Positions 1 through 12,580 of a DNA stretch of 64,000 bases are shown piece after piece. Position 1 is the first letter of the stretch. Every line of letters starts with the position of its first letter. A program made the translations under genes and the position numbers. The stretch lies in contig VWZW01005507.1 in the NCBI GenBank assembly GCA_013397115.1, forward strand, positions 3,141,237-3,205,236, read 5' to 3'. The notes under the pieces were generated by a model. The model was not told the DNA's origin. It was given only the letters and a program-made list of their open reading frames with translations, and made no database searches. Source of the stretch: Edolisoma coerulescens (lineage: Eukaryota > Chordata > Aves > Passeriformes > Campephagidae).

Positions 1-349
1 GTAAGAAACTGCAGAAATGGATCAAAGATTTGACAGGAAGTTTAATGTGTACATAAGTGGAGGCTGACAGGAACATGCTGTGTGTGTCAAAGGTTCCAGT
101 GATGGAAAACTGAAACACGGTGCTCACTGACCACAGCGTGAGCCCTGACACACGTTGTAAATAACCCAGAGATATATGACTGCATTAAGCACTAGGCTGG
201 TGTATTAACAGCAGTAAATCTGGAGCAGCAGAAACGCTTGGCATATAGGACTTCCTCTGATTAATATTTGTAACAGACTGATCAGAGTATTGCAAACCTT
301 TCAAACTGCACTTCTTGCAGGGCTCTAAGAGTTTTCTCTCCTCTTCCAG

Positions 350-446
350 AGTGGCCTATGTGGACACTGGGCTGACCACAGTCAAGTTGAAAGCTGAAGA
401 CTCTTGTGGTCGACAGCATCTCATCACTCTCAAGTTAAATGCAAAG
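350..446 (+). CDS. FANCL: FANCL coding exon, URD region (first exon in window)
   Basis: The 97-bp exon follows a pyrimidine-rich acceptor (ctcttccag) and ends at gcaaag|gtaaat. It carries one base of a split codon and then 32 codons reading VAYVDTGLTT through ITLKLNAK. The block aligns with the human FANCL segment that ends LKLNAK before the YP motif. It ends in phase 0. Confidence 0.94.
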
Positions 447-3400
447 GTAAATTGATGTGGGACAAAGTATCCTGAGGCTTCCATTAAATAAATAGATTTT
501 TCTTAATTTGTTAGGATTTCAGAGAGTTGGTTTGTTTGCTGCTGTGTCTGTTCTACAAGGTAATAGGGCAGCTAAGGTTTTTTTTTTGAGAGTTTTCAGA
601 CTAACTGTATTTAAAATTAATATTGGATTATGGTTATCTGTAAGATGCAACTGTGCATCACAGGAAAAACACTTTGATATTGCACTCATTTTACTGGATT
701 ACTGACAAAGCCATCTGGGAGACTTTCCTTCATTATCACTCCATCCAGAGACTGTGCACAGGGCAAGAATTAGAGGATGTTGGGTTGGTTATTAACAAGT
801 CTTACTGTTAAAGTCAGAGATGTAGAGATTTATGAAAAACTGAAGTCAGTCAGGAAAATTATTTCTTTTTAGTCTAAATAAATGTCTAATTTTGACAGTA
901 CTTGCAAATCAAACCCATGGCATTTGCAGAGACAGAAGAATTTTAATTCTTCCTGGTACTTATCGCTGAACTCAAATTGCAACGTTTCTTCATAGAATGT
1001 CTCATCTCAAGGCATAAATCTCTCATCAGAGACTGTGAATATCCAGGCTGTGTGGTGACAATTGCATGGCAATAACTGTTGTCTTCAGAAAATCAGTCCA
1101 GGGGAAAAGGGATCCAGAAGTGTCTGGGTGGTGTTGTTTGGGACTGTCTGTGGTCCATCATTTGGAGTTATAGTCTTGAAAGCACAGGGAGTGGGCACAG
1201 CACTGTAAGATGAAATCCCACTTTCACAGGCATCCTATATTCCTTTAGAAACCAGAAGTTTTCTAGTCTTACATTACATGAACAAGCTTAACCTTTGAGG
1301 GGGAAAAAAAAATACTGTTTGGGAATGAGTGTTGCTCGAGTGGATTTTTAAAAAGAGTAAAACTATTCTACATGCAGAGAGTAATGAGTGCATAATTAAT
1401 TTGCTAGTCAGTCCATTATTAAATACACTGATGGAAAAAATCCATCAGGAAGTACAATTATGGTCTATTTAATGTGCAAGGAGAGGAACCCGGTTGTGTT
1501 GTTTGTAAGGGATAAATACAATACCTTGTGTGACACCAGAAGTGAGGTGCAGCCTGTTGCCCTAAGGTTTTCTTGCTCTTAGGACGACAGAAGTAAAGTA
1601 TTTTAGCTGTTTGAAAGTATAAAAATGCAGAAAAAATTACAGTGCAATATTTATTTTTCCCAAGCAGCTGCCATGGTCAAACACTGGCACTTGTGTATTG
1701 GCTGGTTCTGTTCAGCCTTAACTTTGCAGTGTCCTGAGGAAATGGAGATTCCCATTTTCTGTCCTTGTGCAAACTTGTGTGGGTTTTTTTTAAGTAATAA
1801 AATAGCTGAATATTCCTTACAGCAGAAGAAAGCACCGTCTAACAACTAAGGATGTATGTAATAAAAAGATGAGATTATCAGAGTTGTGTGTTTTAACAAG
1901 TAATCATCTTTGTTTCTTTTTCTTTTTTCTTTATTTTCATTTTGTTTTCAAGTGTTTGTTATGATGAAGGATCAATTGCTTGTCCTTTTTAACCATGTCT
2001 GGCATTTAAACTTGCCAGACAAAATTTGTATGTGGAACATTGTTTTGGTGACATGGGGATTTGATTTGCCTTCATACACACAGCCACTACATTTGAAAAG
2101 ACTTGGCTGAAGTATTTTTTGGGAAGGCATTTCTTTTGATAACCTGCTTTATTAAAAGTGTGTTTATTTTTGTTATGCTGTTTCTTTGATTAAGATCAGT
2201 GCAGGAGCATTTCAGACCCCAAGGCTTCAAATAGGCCACTGCAAGGATTTGCCTGTTGTGTAGTAATTAAGACACTTTGGTAATTATCTGAATGATCTGG
2301 CAAGGGGTATGAAAATGCTTTTTGTAGATAAAGTTAGCTGCATGCTCAGAAAACCAATATAAAGATTGTATTTAATAATTGCTTAAATAGTCCTAAAGAA
2401 TAATAGGATGATTTTTGACATACACTTATGATTGTGATTGTAATAACCTAAGGTGTCATGGAGTTAGCAAACCTTTTATAGCTTCATTTTTTTTAATACA
2501 GGCCTTTTTAAAAATTTTTCTTATTGATATCTCTTTAATTTGGAATGAGGGTTTGTTTTAATTTTCGGTCTATGTTCACTCATCTCTTTCTAAATAGATC
2601 TGTACTCTAGATTGCTTTCAGTTTCAAAACACAAAATGTTGCCAATCAGAACAAATAGTTTAGCTTAAATGAAAATTAATTCTTGGCTCATGGAAGGGTT
2701 GTTTGGTTTTTAAACTTCGCTATCCAGTATGGGTAATTCAGGAGAAATTTTTAAAAAATATTTCATGCTTTGTGTCTTAAGGTTTCTTTAATGTGCCTTT
2801 GTGACCACTGAACACAGAAAACTGTGATTCTCCTGCCTTTACTAAATGCTGATATATAAAACATTTACATGTCGTTTTCTTCTTTAAATGATAATTAACT
2901 CATAACTATTCCTGAAAATGCCTTACATACTGTTTCCTCTCAGAGCCAAGTTCTCAAGATGCTTGAAGTGCTCATATTTTGTTATCAAATTTGGCAGCTG
3001 AGTATCAGTCTGACTTTAAATCACTAAGGAAAAAAAACCTTTTCTTTCCCTCCCTCAGTATCCTACAGAACCACCAGATTGCCTTGTGGATTTTCCTGTT
3101 CCATTTGCTGTTTCCTGGATGCCACAGGTAACTGCTGGACTAGGCAGCTTTTTTTAATAAAAAATACAGATGCAGTGGAGGGGTGGTAACAAGGGGTTGG
3201 GTTTGTTTTTTAACTCCAGCTTTTCTCCCTGTGTGCATTTTATTTCTGTACATGCTCATGGAAATGTAGTAACACTGAACTCCATATTCCTTATCATAGT
3301 ACCTTAAATATCTTCCTTGCCCTGAGATGTTCCTTGTGTGCTGTGCTTGTACTGGTTGAGTTTTTTCTGAGTTGTTTATATGACTGACAATTCTCTAGGA

Positions 3401-6400
3401 AGTTATGGTGGGAAAGTGAAAATGAAGTGAAATGTATAAAAAATGATTGTCTTGTAGAAAAGATACACCCTCAAAAGTTGACAGACATTGAAAAAAGGAG
3501 TTGGTTATCCTAGTTTCCCCCAGTTTATCCTATAGAGTTTTCATAACTTAATAGAACTTTTCCAGTTATAATCAATACAGGAGAGTATTTAATGAAATTC
3601 TGATTTCTTGGTTTAACTGATATTGCTACTATAAAGAACCACAGTGTCTTTTGTTGGTCTCTTACATTATTTCGTGTACCTTTCTTCCTGAATACAGCAT
3701 GTGGGCTTTATTAAATGAATTTAAATGCGACCACTCAGATACGAGTTAATTTGAATTATATGTAGAAAATAATTGATATTTAATTTAATTTGAATCAGGA
3801 AAATAGATTTTGCCTAAATGATTGCATCTGTTAATTCTAACTCTCACAAGGGTTTCTACCCAGCAATAAATACTAAATTTACATAGGGAACATGGCTGGG
3901 AGGTTGTAGCAGGATGATTTTAGGCAGGGCATATAATTTTTCCTCAGAGCTCAAGGTTCTGTGTGTCACCTCAGACCCTCTAATATTGACAGGAACTAAC
4001 TGCAAGAATCAACCACTGCAAATGAAAAATGTATTTATTTATGTAATTTTTAGGTTTTGATTCTCTGGTATGGTTTGGAACAGTTTAAATAAATGTTTTT
4101 CCCTTAAATTCTACTGGAGTCCCTACACTCTGGCTGGGATTTCAAGTGCTGTTTCTAACCTCAAACTTAATACATACTTTCAACAGCGTTTTATTAATTT
4201 TACAGCCTTGCAATTTATGTTGCCTCAAATTAACAACACTTCAAACATCCCTGACAGTGACTGCTTCTCTGTGTTTACTGTTAGTAATTTTAAAGATGGA
4301 CTTGTGTTTTAATAAAATGTTCTGGAAAAACATGGCATGGAGCAGCCTTTGACAAGTTAAAAATGGGGGTGGATATACTGATATTGGCACTACAGCCAAG
4401 GAAATATCCACTGGTAAAAAAATACAACACTCTGATGCTTCAAATCTTTTTGCAGTTAGAATTACCTGGGGAACATGAACAAAAGGTGTTTGTGTGTAAC
4501 TGAAGAGCCTGTTTTGAAATCAGGAGACACTAATTCCAGCTGCAGAGAGCCCGTTCTAATCCTGAACCAAATACCAGCAGACAGAAATGCTTTAGCTGTA
4601 CAGCAGCTTTTGCAAATTGACCTTGTGTGTGTGGGTGACATGAACCCAACACTTGTGGGGACAAATGGCTTTGGTAATTGTGTAAATTGTGTTTATTTTC
4701 CAAATGTGGAAATCGCTGCGGCGAGCAGCCCTCACACCATGATAAAATATGGGTTAAACTTAAATAATGCTGAAACACCACTGGTAGCAGAATTCAGCGG
4801 GTGCTCAAGTGCATGAAAATTTTGGTTCCTAAAAGGGAATAAGAACATGCTATTCCTGCTCTCTAGTGTAGTAACGTGATGTTTTGGTACCAGTTGGTCT
4901 TAAACTTTTAATATTACACCTTTAAAGTATGAATTGACAAGGCTTAACTAAATTGGTGCAATGGCACCATTAGAATATAAGCTCCTATGAAAGAAAATAT
5001 AAATAGGTTGCAGGTAATTGATTTTTCTTTCCCACCCCCTGTGTGTGCTGCTGCCTATTTCAGGCTCATGGATTTTAAACTTGAGGGGTTGTTGGTTTTT
5101 TTTTTTTTTTCTTCTTCTTTTTCTTTTTTTTCCCTTCCGTATAATAATAGACATGGCTTTATGGCATCCATATTAAAAATGGGTAATTTTCCTTATGGTC
5201 CCTGTCTTCCTGCTGGGTTGATAATGTTTTGATGTATTTTTCTTTTGCTCTGATGAGAGGTCTGCTGCTGCTGCTCTGACATATTCATTTGGATGAATAA
5301 TTATAACTTGCACAATGTCAAGCTGAAGATGGTGGGGTTTTGTGCGTCATGACAAGCCCAGTAGCCAGTGCAGGTGTCTCACAGCATGAGCAGCAACAGC
5401 CAGTGGATTCTGGCTCAGAGGAGACGTTTTAGAGTAGTAAGAAATCAGCACCAAGGGCAATGCTGCTGCTGCTGCTCCTGTTCTAAGTGCCAAATAAATG
5501 CAGAGTGCTTCTCAATGACAAGTGCAAGAACATCTACTTATTTCTGTTACAGCCTTTTTCTAAAGAACCAGATAAATGTGCTGTCTCCAATTTTAGCACA
5601 CGCTGTAAGTGCGGTTCTGCAGAATCAGGGTGTCTCACCTCAGGGTAAGGTTTCCATACTGACCACTGCCCACCTGGCTGGCTACATGAAGGTCATGAGA
5701 GTGGAAATTAATGACTAATGAGGTCGTGCAGCAGCCGGCAAGGAAACAGGAATGCAAGGTGCAGAAGGTGGAGTGGTGGGAATGAGATTATTCTTCGGTT
5801 ATTTAGATGAAAACACAACAAAAAGCATCATAATTGTGGTTTTTTCTTGGCAAAGGAACTTCACAGGCACCAGCTGTAAATACAGAAAATGGAGATGGTT
5901 GACAAGACACTTTCTAAAGATTTCAGTCTTGTGTCTTGGCTTGATTTCTGTTAAGGAGAGGGGAATTGTTAAAGTGCTGTTGATGAGAAACTGTTTCCAA
6001 ACAAATCTAAGGAATCATAAATACTTTACATGATCCCTTTTCAGTTTAATGACTGTTTGCTTTATTAAATTGTATTTTATTTATGAATTCATGAAGGGCA
6101 ATAAGGTAATGGCACCTCTAATTTAGGCTATTTCACCTTTCCTATTAGGGGGCTTTGCAGTTGTTTTAATTTCAGATAAGCAAATTTTGTGTTAGGAAGG
6201 ATTTTAGCCAAAAAGTCTCAGAATAAAGATTGTGTTTTTATCTGGATTTGAAAAATAATTTGCAGTCAATTGTATTGTATTTACCTTAATTAGGACTTTT
6301 TTTTACTGCCATTTGATTACTATTTAGTTCATCCAGGATTGGGAGCAGATGCTTGAAATTTGGCAGAACAGCCATATAGGTTACAGCACTTCTTAGAAAT

Positions 6401-9400
6401 TCCTGAAAGGCTTCATTGGTTTTTTGGCAGGCACAGACTCGAGATTTTCTCTTTATTCTTCCCAGCCTCTGTGGCTCTAGAAATTAGAACCAAGAGTAGA
6501 GTGACATTTCTTCCCATTCCTTCTTATTCCTTTGATTGGAGGAAATGGTGTATGGGCAACAAGGGTGGACTTGGGAGAATGTTTGGAGTGGAGGAAGAAA
6601 GGAATTGGCATGCAGAGGTCTCGGTGGCGAGGTGGAGATGAGAGTGCAGAGGATAGAAACGGAAATAAAAAGGTTGAGAAACCACATGAGACTTTCCTGG
6701 TAGAAGAAAAGGTGTGTTCCCCTCGGAGACAGGGAGGTGCAGAGGATCTGATTTTCCTGGGACAAAGTCAGGGGTGTAAATGGATGAGGGATCCGTGGAG
6801 TCTGGCAACACAGAGGTGACATTGGGGGTCCCAGTTTCTGGGGACCCATCAAAGCCAGTGTGGTTATGGAGGATGGAGGAACCAGTTTGGCTTTGGGAGT
6901 GCTTTTAGAGTTGGGGTGAGCAGCATTGACATTCTGAATGGTGAAATTCTTAATTTCCAAAGAATTTTGGTATACTTCACACGAATTCTAACTCATTTGT
7001 GCAAGGGGGACCATGAAACAGAGCTTGTGCTGTTTGACATTATTAACAATGGTCTTGGTGTAATTTGGACCGAAGAAAAGTGTGATCTCAGGCTGTTCTG
7101 AAAGTGCTGGGCAGTGACCAAAAATTAGTTGGTTAATCTAATAAAAAGGAATCTTGGAATTTTCATGGTTTGCATGACAAGCAGGTGATGTATTTAAATA
7201 GCTATAGATGCATTTATGTATATAGCAGGAGACAGCTGGCAACATCAGTGAAGCATGCAAATAAGATCAAATGAACAGTGTAGAAAAAAAAAAAGATTTA
7301 ACTACCTTTTTAAGGAACATCATTGAAAAATTACAATTAGTATTAAAATTAATTGGATTTTAAAACTTATCTGTGGGTTATAATCCCTTGATGTTTCTTT
7401 TTTCTAGTGAAACCCTTTGAATTCCCGGAAGATAAAGATAAAAATGATTATTAGAGGATTTATCTGTATGTGATATAGAAAAATGTAAAAAATCAAAATG
7501 GAAAGCAACTGTTGCAAGTACCAGAAAATTATGCTATTAATTTAAGTGTCATCAGAGCACAAAAGATCACATTTCAGGACTGTGTGAAAATTATTAAAAT
7601 ACTGGAAATAATAGTACTTAAGATGAAGATACTATACTCTAAGATGTGGTTAAGTGACTGACACTATTATATCACTTCAGGTATTATAAAAGTAACAAAA
7701 TGCTTTTAAAGATAATAAGCGTTACATTTTGAGATTGGCAGAATTCACACTTCTCTGCTTAGGTGCTTTCCTACTTTAATATAATTTAACAACAGCAGGG
7801 AAAAATGTAGCATTTTATTTCCAAGCTATGCCGTTTCTTTCTAAAATACACGTGCACAAAATATAAAAAGTTATTACATAGAAAAATTCCATTTCTTCAT
7901 CTGAGAAGGCTCAGATAATTTGTTGCTCTTTGTCCAGGTGAGAAAGGAAGAATTTAATCACTACAGATTAAAAGAAACCATTCCTTCTGTATTTTGTTTA
8001 ATTCATAGAAAAATGCCTGTCTGAGAACAGAACGTTTAATTTGCTTTTTCTTTTAGACCTCAGGATATCTGAGATCTGTCCCTCTCTGGGCATCTGCACC
8101 TGCAAAGAGTTCACTTGACCACCAAGTGTTTTCTCCTCTTGCAAAAGTCTTTTCCTGGGAGAATAACGAATTCTTTTTGCCCACTGATGATTTCAAAAGA
8201 TTTATTTTGCTTTGCTGTCCTGTATATTGTCCTGTCTAATGAAAGGTATTTCTGATTCCGTGTGATCCACTCTCAAATATTGAAATCCCCCACGTGTAAT
8301 CCTCTGCTTATCAGATGGTTTCTCCTTCTTTTCCCTTATTTACAGGGTTTGAAAACTGATCTTAAGCACCTGTTTTTATACTGCTTAATTTTGAGGTAAT
8401 GATGATGATGTTAGGTGATATTCCTTGTTTTATGCTATCACCATACACTGGGACACACACATGGATTTTAACACTACTTAAATGAATAAATTGGTTTTTA
8501 AATATTCTCTCGGGCCATTGGTGGAAACTCAATGAAATCTGTTTAAACTTCTTCTTTTTAGAACTCCTTAATAGACATTTACAATCAGTTCCTGACAGCA
8601 CTGGAGTCGCTGAAGGAATTCTGGGATGCCCTGGATGAAATCGATGGGAAGACATGGGTGCTTGAGCCAGAAAATCCCACACGGAGTGCTACAACCAGAA
8701 GAATTGCAATAGGTAGGAAAAGATTTAAAGGGATACAGTGGATTTGAGAAGAAGAACTCCGGGAGCTGTTTTGTTTTGCTTGTCTCATCAGATGGTGCTT
8801 CTTGGAGTTTGGGAAAGGAAAGGCAGCACTTAAAGACACAACTCTTTATTGGGTATTAAAAAAATAACTTTCTACAGAATACTGAACCTGTTTGGGAAAT
8901 TCATTACAGATTTCTGGTGTCAGATAAATGAAAATTTCTGCAGGAAAACCTTGTGTATTTGTAAATTATGAACATGGAACTGTCAACAGCTGAGCACTTG
9001 CATGGTAACTCTAGAAAAATCAGCATTTGTAAAAAAATCAGCTTAGGTGAAGCCCTTACCTCAATTACAAAATCCAGATTTTTAAACTTCAGATTCATCC
9101 TATCCAGGAGAGGAAGGAATGTAATAGTACAGTCCAAAGGGAGAAGAGGGGATTAAAGGAGGCAAGTGGGAAGGACAAAGAAATAAAAGACGGGAAATGA
9201 GGCCTCCCTGTTAACCACCTGAAAATTTTATATGCTGATGTCAGTTTATATGCTGATGTCTGGCATTTTAAGGTCTTAATATACATGGATAAGGAATTTT
9301 GTAATTATCTATATTAGATAAGGAGTGGTAATTGCCACTGTCAGAGGCTGGAAATGCTGGGGGGATGTTATCTTTGCCAGAAAAGTGCTGACTTTTAGCT

Positions 9401-12400
9401 GAAGTCCACATCACCAATAGCAAATTGGAGAAATGTGAGAACTCAAGAGTGAACCCACGTTGTCCCTGACAGCTGTAGAGGGAGGGAGGAGCTGGAGGGG
9501 AGCTGCTTCGTGGGAGTGGAGGGAAGGACAGGAAAAGTTCAGCAAGTGGCTGGAATGAGGTGGGTCAGACACCACCTTGTGTGCAGTCAGGGGGGCTTTG
9601 TCCTGGTCCTGCTGCCCTTTGTCACAGGCCAAGGAAAAGAGAAGAAAAGCCTCCGAAAGAGCCTCGGAGCAGAGGCAGGAGGGGGCTTTGAGCCCTTTGT
9701 TGTCGGGCACAGAGAACCTTCAGCTACCACTGAACTTGGATTTCATTCATTCCTACCTCTTCCTGGAGGGAAAGCCTAACACAGCTTTAATTACAGACAA
9801 GGTTGGGCTTTACCTGGGCTTGTTTAGAAGAGACTTTGCTGTGAGCTTGTGGAGCTGGATCCTGAGCACCACAGAGCTGGTTCCCCCTGAGGAACAGAGC
9901 CCTTCCAGGGATGGTGGGGTGTCTGGTAAAGCCAAATATTTGCTGTTTCAAAAACACAGCGTTGTTGTCTCTGCCCTGGAGTTTGCTGGGGAGGGGACTG
10001 ACTTCTGCTGCTTAATATTGGGTTAGGGCTTCTCTTTTTGACTATAGAAGATAAAGATGAATCAGTAAGTAACATGTCTCTACCTTTAAAGTTTCACCAA
10101 GATTTTGGATGGATTTTGTCATCTACCTTGAGCTGATTAGGTTTATTTCTGAATAAGTGTTAAGGTTAAGACAAGTCTAAAAGAAGTGCAAGCCTGACAG
10201 GTTTTTTTGATCAATGCTATTTTTAATTACAGTTTGTGGAAATGTAAATATTTAATATATACTGATATTCTGTACAATCGTTTGGATACCTCCCAACTTT
10301 GTTATTATTTATCCTAATGAAACCCAGCCTGAATAAGCCAATTTAAAACTGCTTTTAAAAATGGTTCCTTTTTCAAATCCTTGACTGCAAAGCTTCCCCA
10401 TGGCCTTGCTTTCTCCTTGCAGGGAACAATGTCTCAGTGAACATAGAGGTAGACCCTCGCCATCCAAACATGCTTCCAGAGTGCTATTTCCTTGGAGCAG
10501 ATCACGGTAAGGCAGCAAATTCCACTTGTTTCTCCTCTGGGCTCAGATCTCTGATCCAATTCCTACCTGAAACCTGGGAGGTTCACTGGGGTGATGCCAT
10601 TATTCCTGTCTGTTGTTTGCAGCAGTGAACCCTCTGAGAACAAAACTCAACAGCAACATGCACTTGTGGTGAGTGTCTCTAGTAAAGCAGGCTGGAAGCC
10701 CAAATGGTGTTTGCCATTCCTACTGTGGACTTTTCTCTCCCTCTCTCCCACTCACAGGAATCCAGAAATCAGTTTGTTACAAAATTTGAGAGAGCTCCTA
10801 GAAATTGATTTTCCATCTCGTGCCGTGTTGGAAAAAAGCGTAAGTTGGTTTTGGTTAACGATCAGTCGCCATTGCTGAATAAGGAACATTTAAATGGTCA
10901 CTTTCCAAGAGCCAGGCACAATCGGGGACTTAGAAGAGAGGTAATTGGATTAATACATTGTCACAAGGACTTCTGAACTTCAAGCAACAGTTGTCAGAGC
11001 TTGTTAACCTTTGATTAGAGGTGCACACTTCCCTGTGGCCTTCATAGCAGTGAGGCCATTAATAACAGGCTCCACTATTAAAAGGAAAAGAGGAAGTTCC
11101 AGAGTAGCTAATGAGATGTGGAAACTCCAAACATTCTGTTATGGATGTTGACGACTTCAGTTCTAATTAGGTAGAGCTGCTTGGAGGGGACAAGAGGCCA
11201 TCCAAATACTGGTGCATTTCAAACAAACTGGGAATTAATTTTTGACAATGCTTTAACACTGGATTATGAGCTTTGCTTTCACTTGTGAAGCTTCTAAATT
11301 AAGATCTGACTGAGGGTTTGTGTCTAATGTCAAATCATAATGACAAATCATAGTGGTTAATAAACAAGAAGTGCCCAAAAGTATGAAAATGCTTGTTGAA
11401 TGAGATGTAATTCAGTGAGGGGATGAAACATAACCCTGTCAAGTCTTGCACACCTGGAACCCAGTGTCACTCTATGCTATTATGGCCTACAGAGATATGT
11501 ATTCAAGGCAAAATACAGTAATTCCAGCTAACAAAAACTGCACAAGCAAAGACACAGGTGAACCTGTTCGTGTGTCAGCAGCCCCTCCCTTCCTTTTGGC
11601 TGCACTGTTGTGTTCCAGGACTTTGCCAAGGACTGTGGCATCTGCTACGCCTATCGGCTGGACGGCAGCGCGCCCGACCAAGTGTGCGATGATCCTCGCT
11701 GTGGGCAGCCCTTCCACCAGGCCTGTCTCTATGAGGTAACGTCACCAACGGGACAGACTGCTCATGAGCTGGCACAGTCTGGAAAACAAGCACTGTCCAC
11801 TTCAATGGATGAAGCAAGAGCCTGTAAGGAACATCATGGCAGTCACTGTGCTTCCGCTTGTCCTGTCACCCCAAATTCCTACATGAGCTCTCTGAGAAAG
11901 GGATCCACCCTCTGGACTTTCAGTGCACCCTGTCAGATGTTCATCAGCTGAACTGGTGGTAATTAATAGGTAGTTCTTGAATTGGATATGAAACCAATGT
12001 GACTTTTAACCCATTTCCTTGTGTTGCAGTGGCTACAAGGCCTTCCTACCAGCAGACAGAGTTTTAATGTCATCTTTGGTGAATGTCCCTATTGTAATAA
12101 GGTAAGGAAATCCAAAGAGTAGGAGTGAATTAGAGTGAGAAAGGCAGAGCTGGTAACAATGTCTTTTCTAAAATAGAATTGGTGGCTACTATCTTCTCTT
12201 TACCCACTGGAGTAAACTGTAAATTCCTCTGCATTTAATGCATCAGTGTTTAACTAAAGGTTTTCTGACGCAGTATAAAGACAGCCCCACACTTGTGCCA
12301 GAGTAATTAAAGATCACACTCCATTGTATTTAATGATACTTTTTTAATGGTGCTGTAACAAAAGGTTCAGTTAAAAAAACCCAACAAAAATAATCCAAAA

Positions 12401-12521
12401 GAGAATCCATAACTATGGAGTGCAGATGAGAACTTGCCTGTACAAGGCATGTACTGACAGGATTATTTAAAACTTCTTTTTCAAGCCCCTGACACTGAAA
12501 TCTTCAATGAAGAAATGCTAG
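350..12521 (+). CDS. FANCL: FANCL, Fanconi anaemia RING E3 ubiquitin ligase (3' part of gene, nine coding exons)
   Basis: Joined exons are 350-446, 3059-3127, 8562-8712, 10423-10506, 10623-10668, 10758-10839, 11619-11735, 12030-12101 and 12486-12521. Every junction keeps frame and has AG/GT borders, giving about 250 C-terminal residues. The 5' exons lie left of the window. FANCL is the catalytic subunit of the nuclear Fanconi anaemia core complex; with the E2 enzyme UBE2T it monoubiquitinates FANCD2 and FANCI at DNA interstrand crosslinks. The visible protein covers most of the central RWD-like URD region, including IEVDPRHPNMLPECYFLGAD, and then a complete C4HC3 RING: CGIC, QVC, PRC, FHQAC, GEC and PYC. 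The Ile between the first two RING cysteines and the Trp of YEWL, reported as E2 contacts in the human protein, are kept. The C-terminus, after PYCNK, ends SSMKKC and differs from human. The gene converges on VRK2 with 59 bp between stop codons. Identification is by remembered similarity to human FANCL and is near certain. Confidence 0.96.
447..3058 (+). other. FANCL intron, no other gene seen
   Basis: This AT-rich intron lies between the exons ending NAK and starting YPTEP, which are directly adjacent in the protein, so no coding exon is missing. Short open frames, for example near 1625-1849, lack splice context and family similarity. I see no recognisable transposon. Confidence 0.8.
3059..3127 (+). 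CDS. FANCL: FANCL coding exon, URD region
   Basis: The 69-bp, 23-codon exon is phase 0 on both sides. The acceptor is tccctcag and the donor is ccacag|gtaact. It encodes YPTEPPDCLVDFPVPFAVSW followed by MPQ, a clear match to the conserved PDxxVDFPVPF stretch of FANCL. Confidence 0.95.
5096..5137. repeat. Polypyrimidine (poly-T rich) tract
   Basis: A run of about 40 bases is almost entirely T with a few C, inside a FANCL intron. It is low-complexity sequence and too far from an AG acceptor with an exon to be assigned a splicing role. Confidence 0.85.
5461..5476. repeat. (TGC)5 trinucleotide run
   Basis: Five TGC units lie in a FANCL intron, with a shorter CTG run near 5262-5274 about 190 bases upstream. 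These are short microsatellites of no evident function. Confidence 0.85.
8562..8712 (+). CDS. FANCL: FANCL coding exon, URD region
   Basis: The 151-bp exon follows acceptor ttctttttag and ends caatag|gtagga, one base into a Gly codon. It encodes NSLIDIYNQF, ESLKEFWDALDEID and KTWVLEPENP, then TRRIAI. All of these are diagnostic FANCL segments between the two halves of the URD. Confidence 0.96.
8713..10422 (+). other. FANCL intron, no other gene seen
   Basis: The intron joins exons across a split Gly codon (ATA G|GG AAC). The stretch 9440-9780 is more GC-rich than its surroundings and carries overlapping open frames on both strands, none with recognised similarity. A 17-base exon-like unit at 10050-10066 (AG before, gtaagt after) is too short to support. 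Confidence 0.7.
10423..10506 (+). CDS. FANCL: FANCL coding exon, URD region
   Basis: The 84-bp exon lies between acceptor ctccttgcag and donor atcacg|gtaagg. It encodes NNVSVNIEVDPRHPNMLPEC and YFLGADH, the most conserved FANCL block. It starts inside a Gly codon and ends one base into the next codon. Confidence 0.96.
10623..10668 (+). CDS. FANCL: FANCL coding exon (short, tandem acceptor)
   Basis: The 46-bp exon encodes AVNPLRTKLNSNMHL and two bases of Trp; the donor is cttgtg|gtgagt. The acceptor is a CAGCAG tandem. Use of the first AG gives HAVNPL, which matches the length of human HVVKPL. Use of the second would drop one Ala without a frameshift. Confidence 0.93.
10758..10839 (+). CDS. 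FANCL: FANCL coding exon, end of URD
   Basis: The 82-bp exon completes the Trp codon and encodes NPEISLLQNLRELLEIDFPS then RAVLEKS. The acceptor is ctcacag and the donor aaaagc|gtaagt. It corresponds to the helix leading into the RING in the family and ends in phase 0. Confidence 0.95.
10840..11618 (+). other. FANCL intron, nothing recognised
   Basis: The 779-bp AT-rich intron lies between the LEKS exon and the first RING exon. No repeat, RNA gene or extra exon is recognised. It ends in a pyrimidine-rich acceptor, gttgtgttccag. Confidence 0.75.
11619..11735 (+). CDS. FANCL: FANCL coding exon, first half of RING
   Basis: The 117-bp, 39-codon exon is phase 0 on both sides. It encodes DFAKDCGICYAYRLDG through FHQACLYE and supplies the first six zinc ligands of the C4HC3 RING (five Cys and one His). 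The middle of the exon is clearly richer in G, C and CpG than the flanking introns. Confidence 0.97.
12030..12101 (+). CDS. FANCL: FANCL coding exon, second half of RING
   Basis: The 72-bp, 24-codon exon is phase 0 on both sides, between acceptor gtgttgcag and donor aataag|gtaagg. It encodes WLQGLPTSRQSFNVIFGECP then YCNK. It carries the last two zinc-binding cysteines and the conserved Trp at the E2-binding surface. Confidence 0.97.
12102..12485 (+). other. Last FANCL intron; antisense to the probable VRK2 3' UTR
   Basis: The 384-bp intron ends at acceptor tttttcaag. On the - strand it contains two ATTAAA hexamers (12334-12329 and 12348-12343) that are candidate VRK2 poly(A) signals. Confidence 0.7.
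12329..12348 (-). terminator. Candidate VRK2 poly(A) signals (two ATTAAA)
   Basis: Two ATTAAA variants lie on the - strand about 235-250 bp past the VRK2 stop. Further downstream the - strand is GT-rich (around 12285-12305). Use of either would make the VRK2 3' UTR cover the terminal FANCL coding exon in antisense. No canonical AATAAA was found nearer. Confidence 0.45.
12486..12521 (+). CDS. FANCL: FANCL terminal coding exon and stop
   Basis: Eleven codons (PLTLKSSMKKC) and a TAG stop follow the acceptor ttcaag. PLTLK matches human PITLK; the last residues diverge. The stop lies 59 bp from the VRK2 stop on the other strand. Confidence 0.93.
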   Translation, partial: PLTLKSSMKKC

Positions 12522-12580
12522 GAAAAACTGCATGGTGGGAACACCACTGCACTCCCAGTGAAGACACGGGAACAACAACA

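Larger units (their letters stand above)
3128..8561 (+). other. FANCL intron with simple-sequence tracts
   Basis: The 5.4-kb intron separates MPQ from NSLIDIY, which are adjacent in the protein. It holds a poly-T/polypyrimidine tract at about 5096-5137, a (TGC)5 run at 5461-5476 and a short GATGAT run near 8399. A 113-codon open frame at 4475-4816 shows no recognised domain and I treat it as chance. No transposon is recognised. Confidence 0.75.

Noticed and set aside
4475..4816. A 113-codon open frame inside a FANCL intron
   Set aside because: It has no splice borders or recognised family, and the flanking FANCL exons are contiguous in the protein without it.
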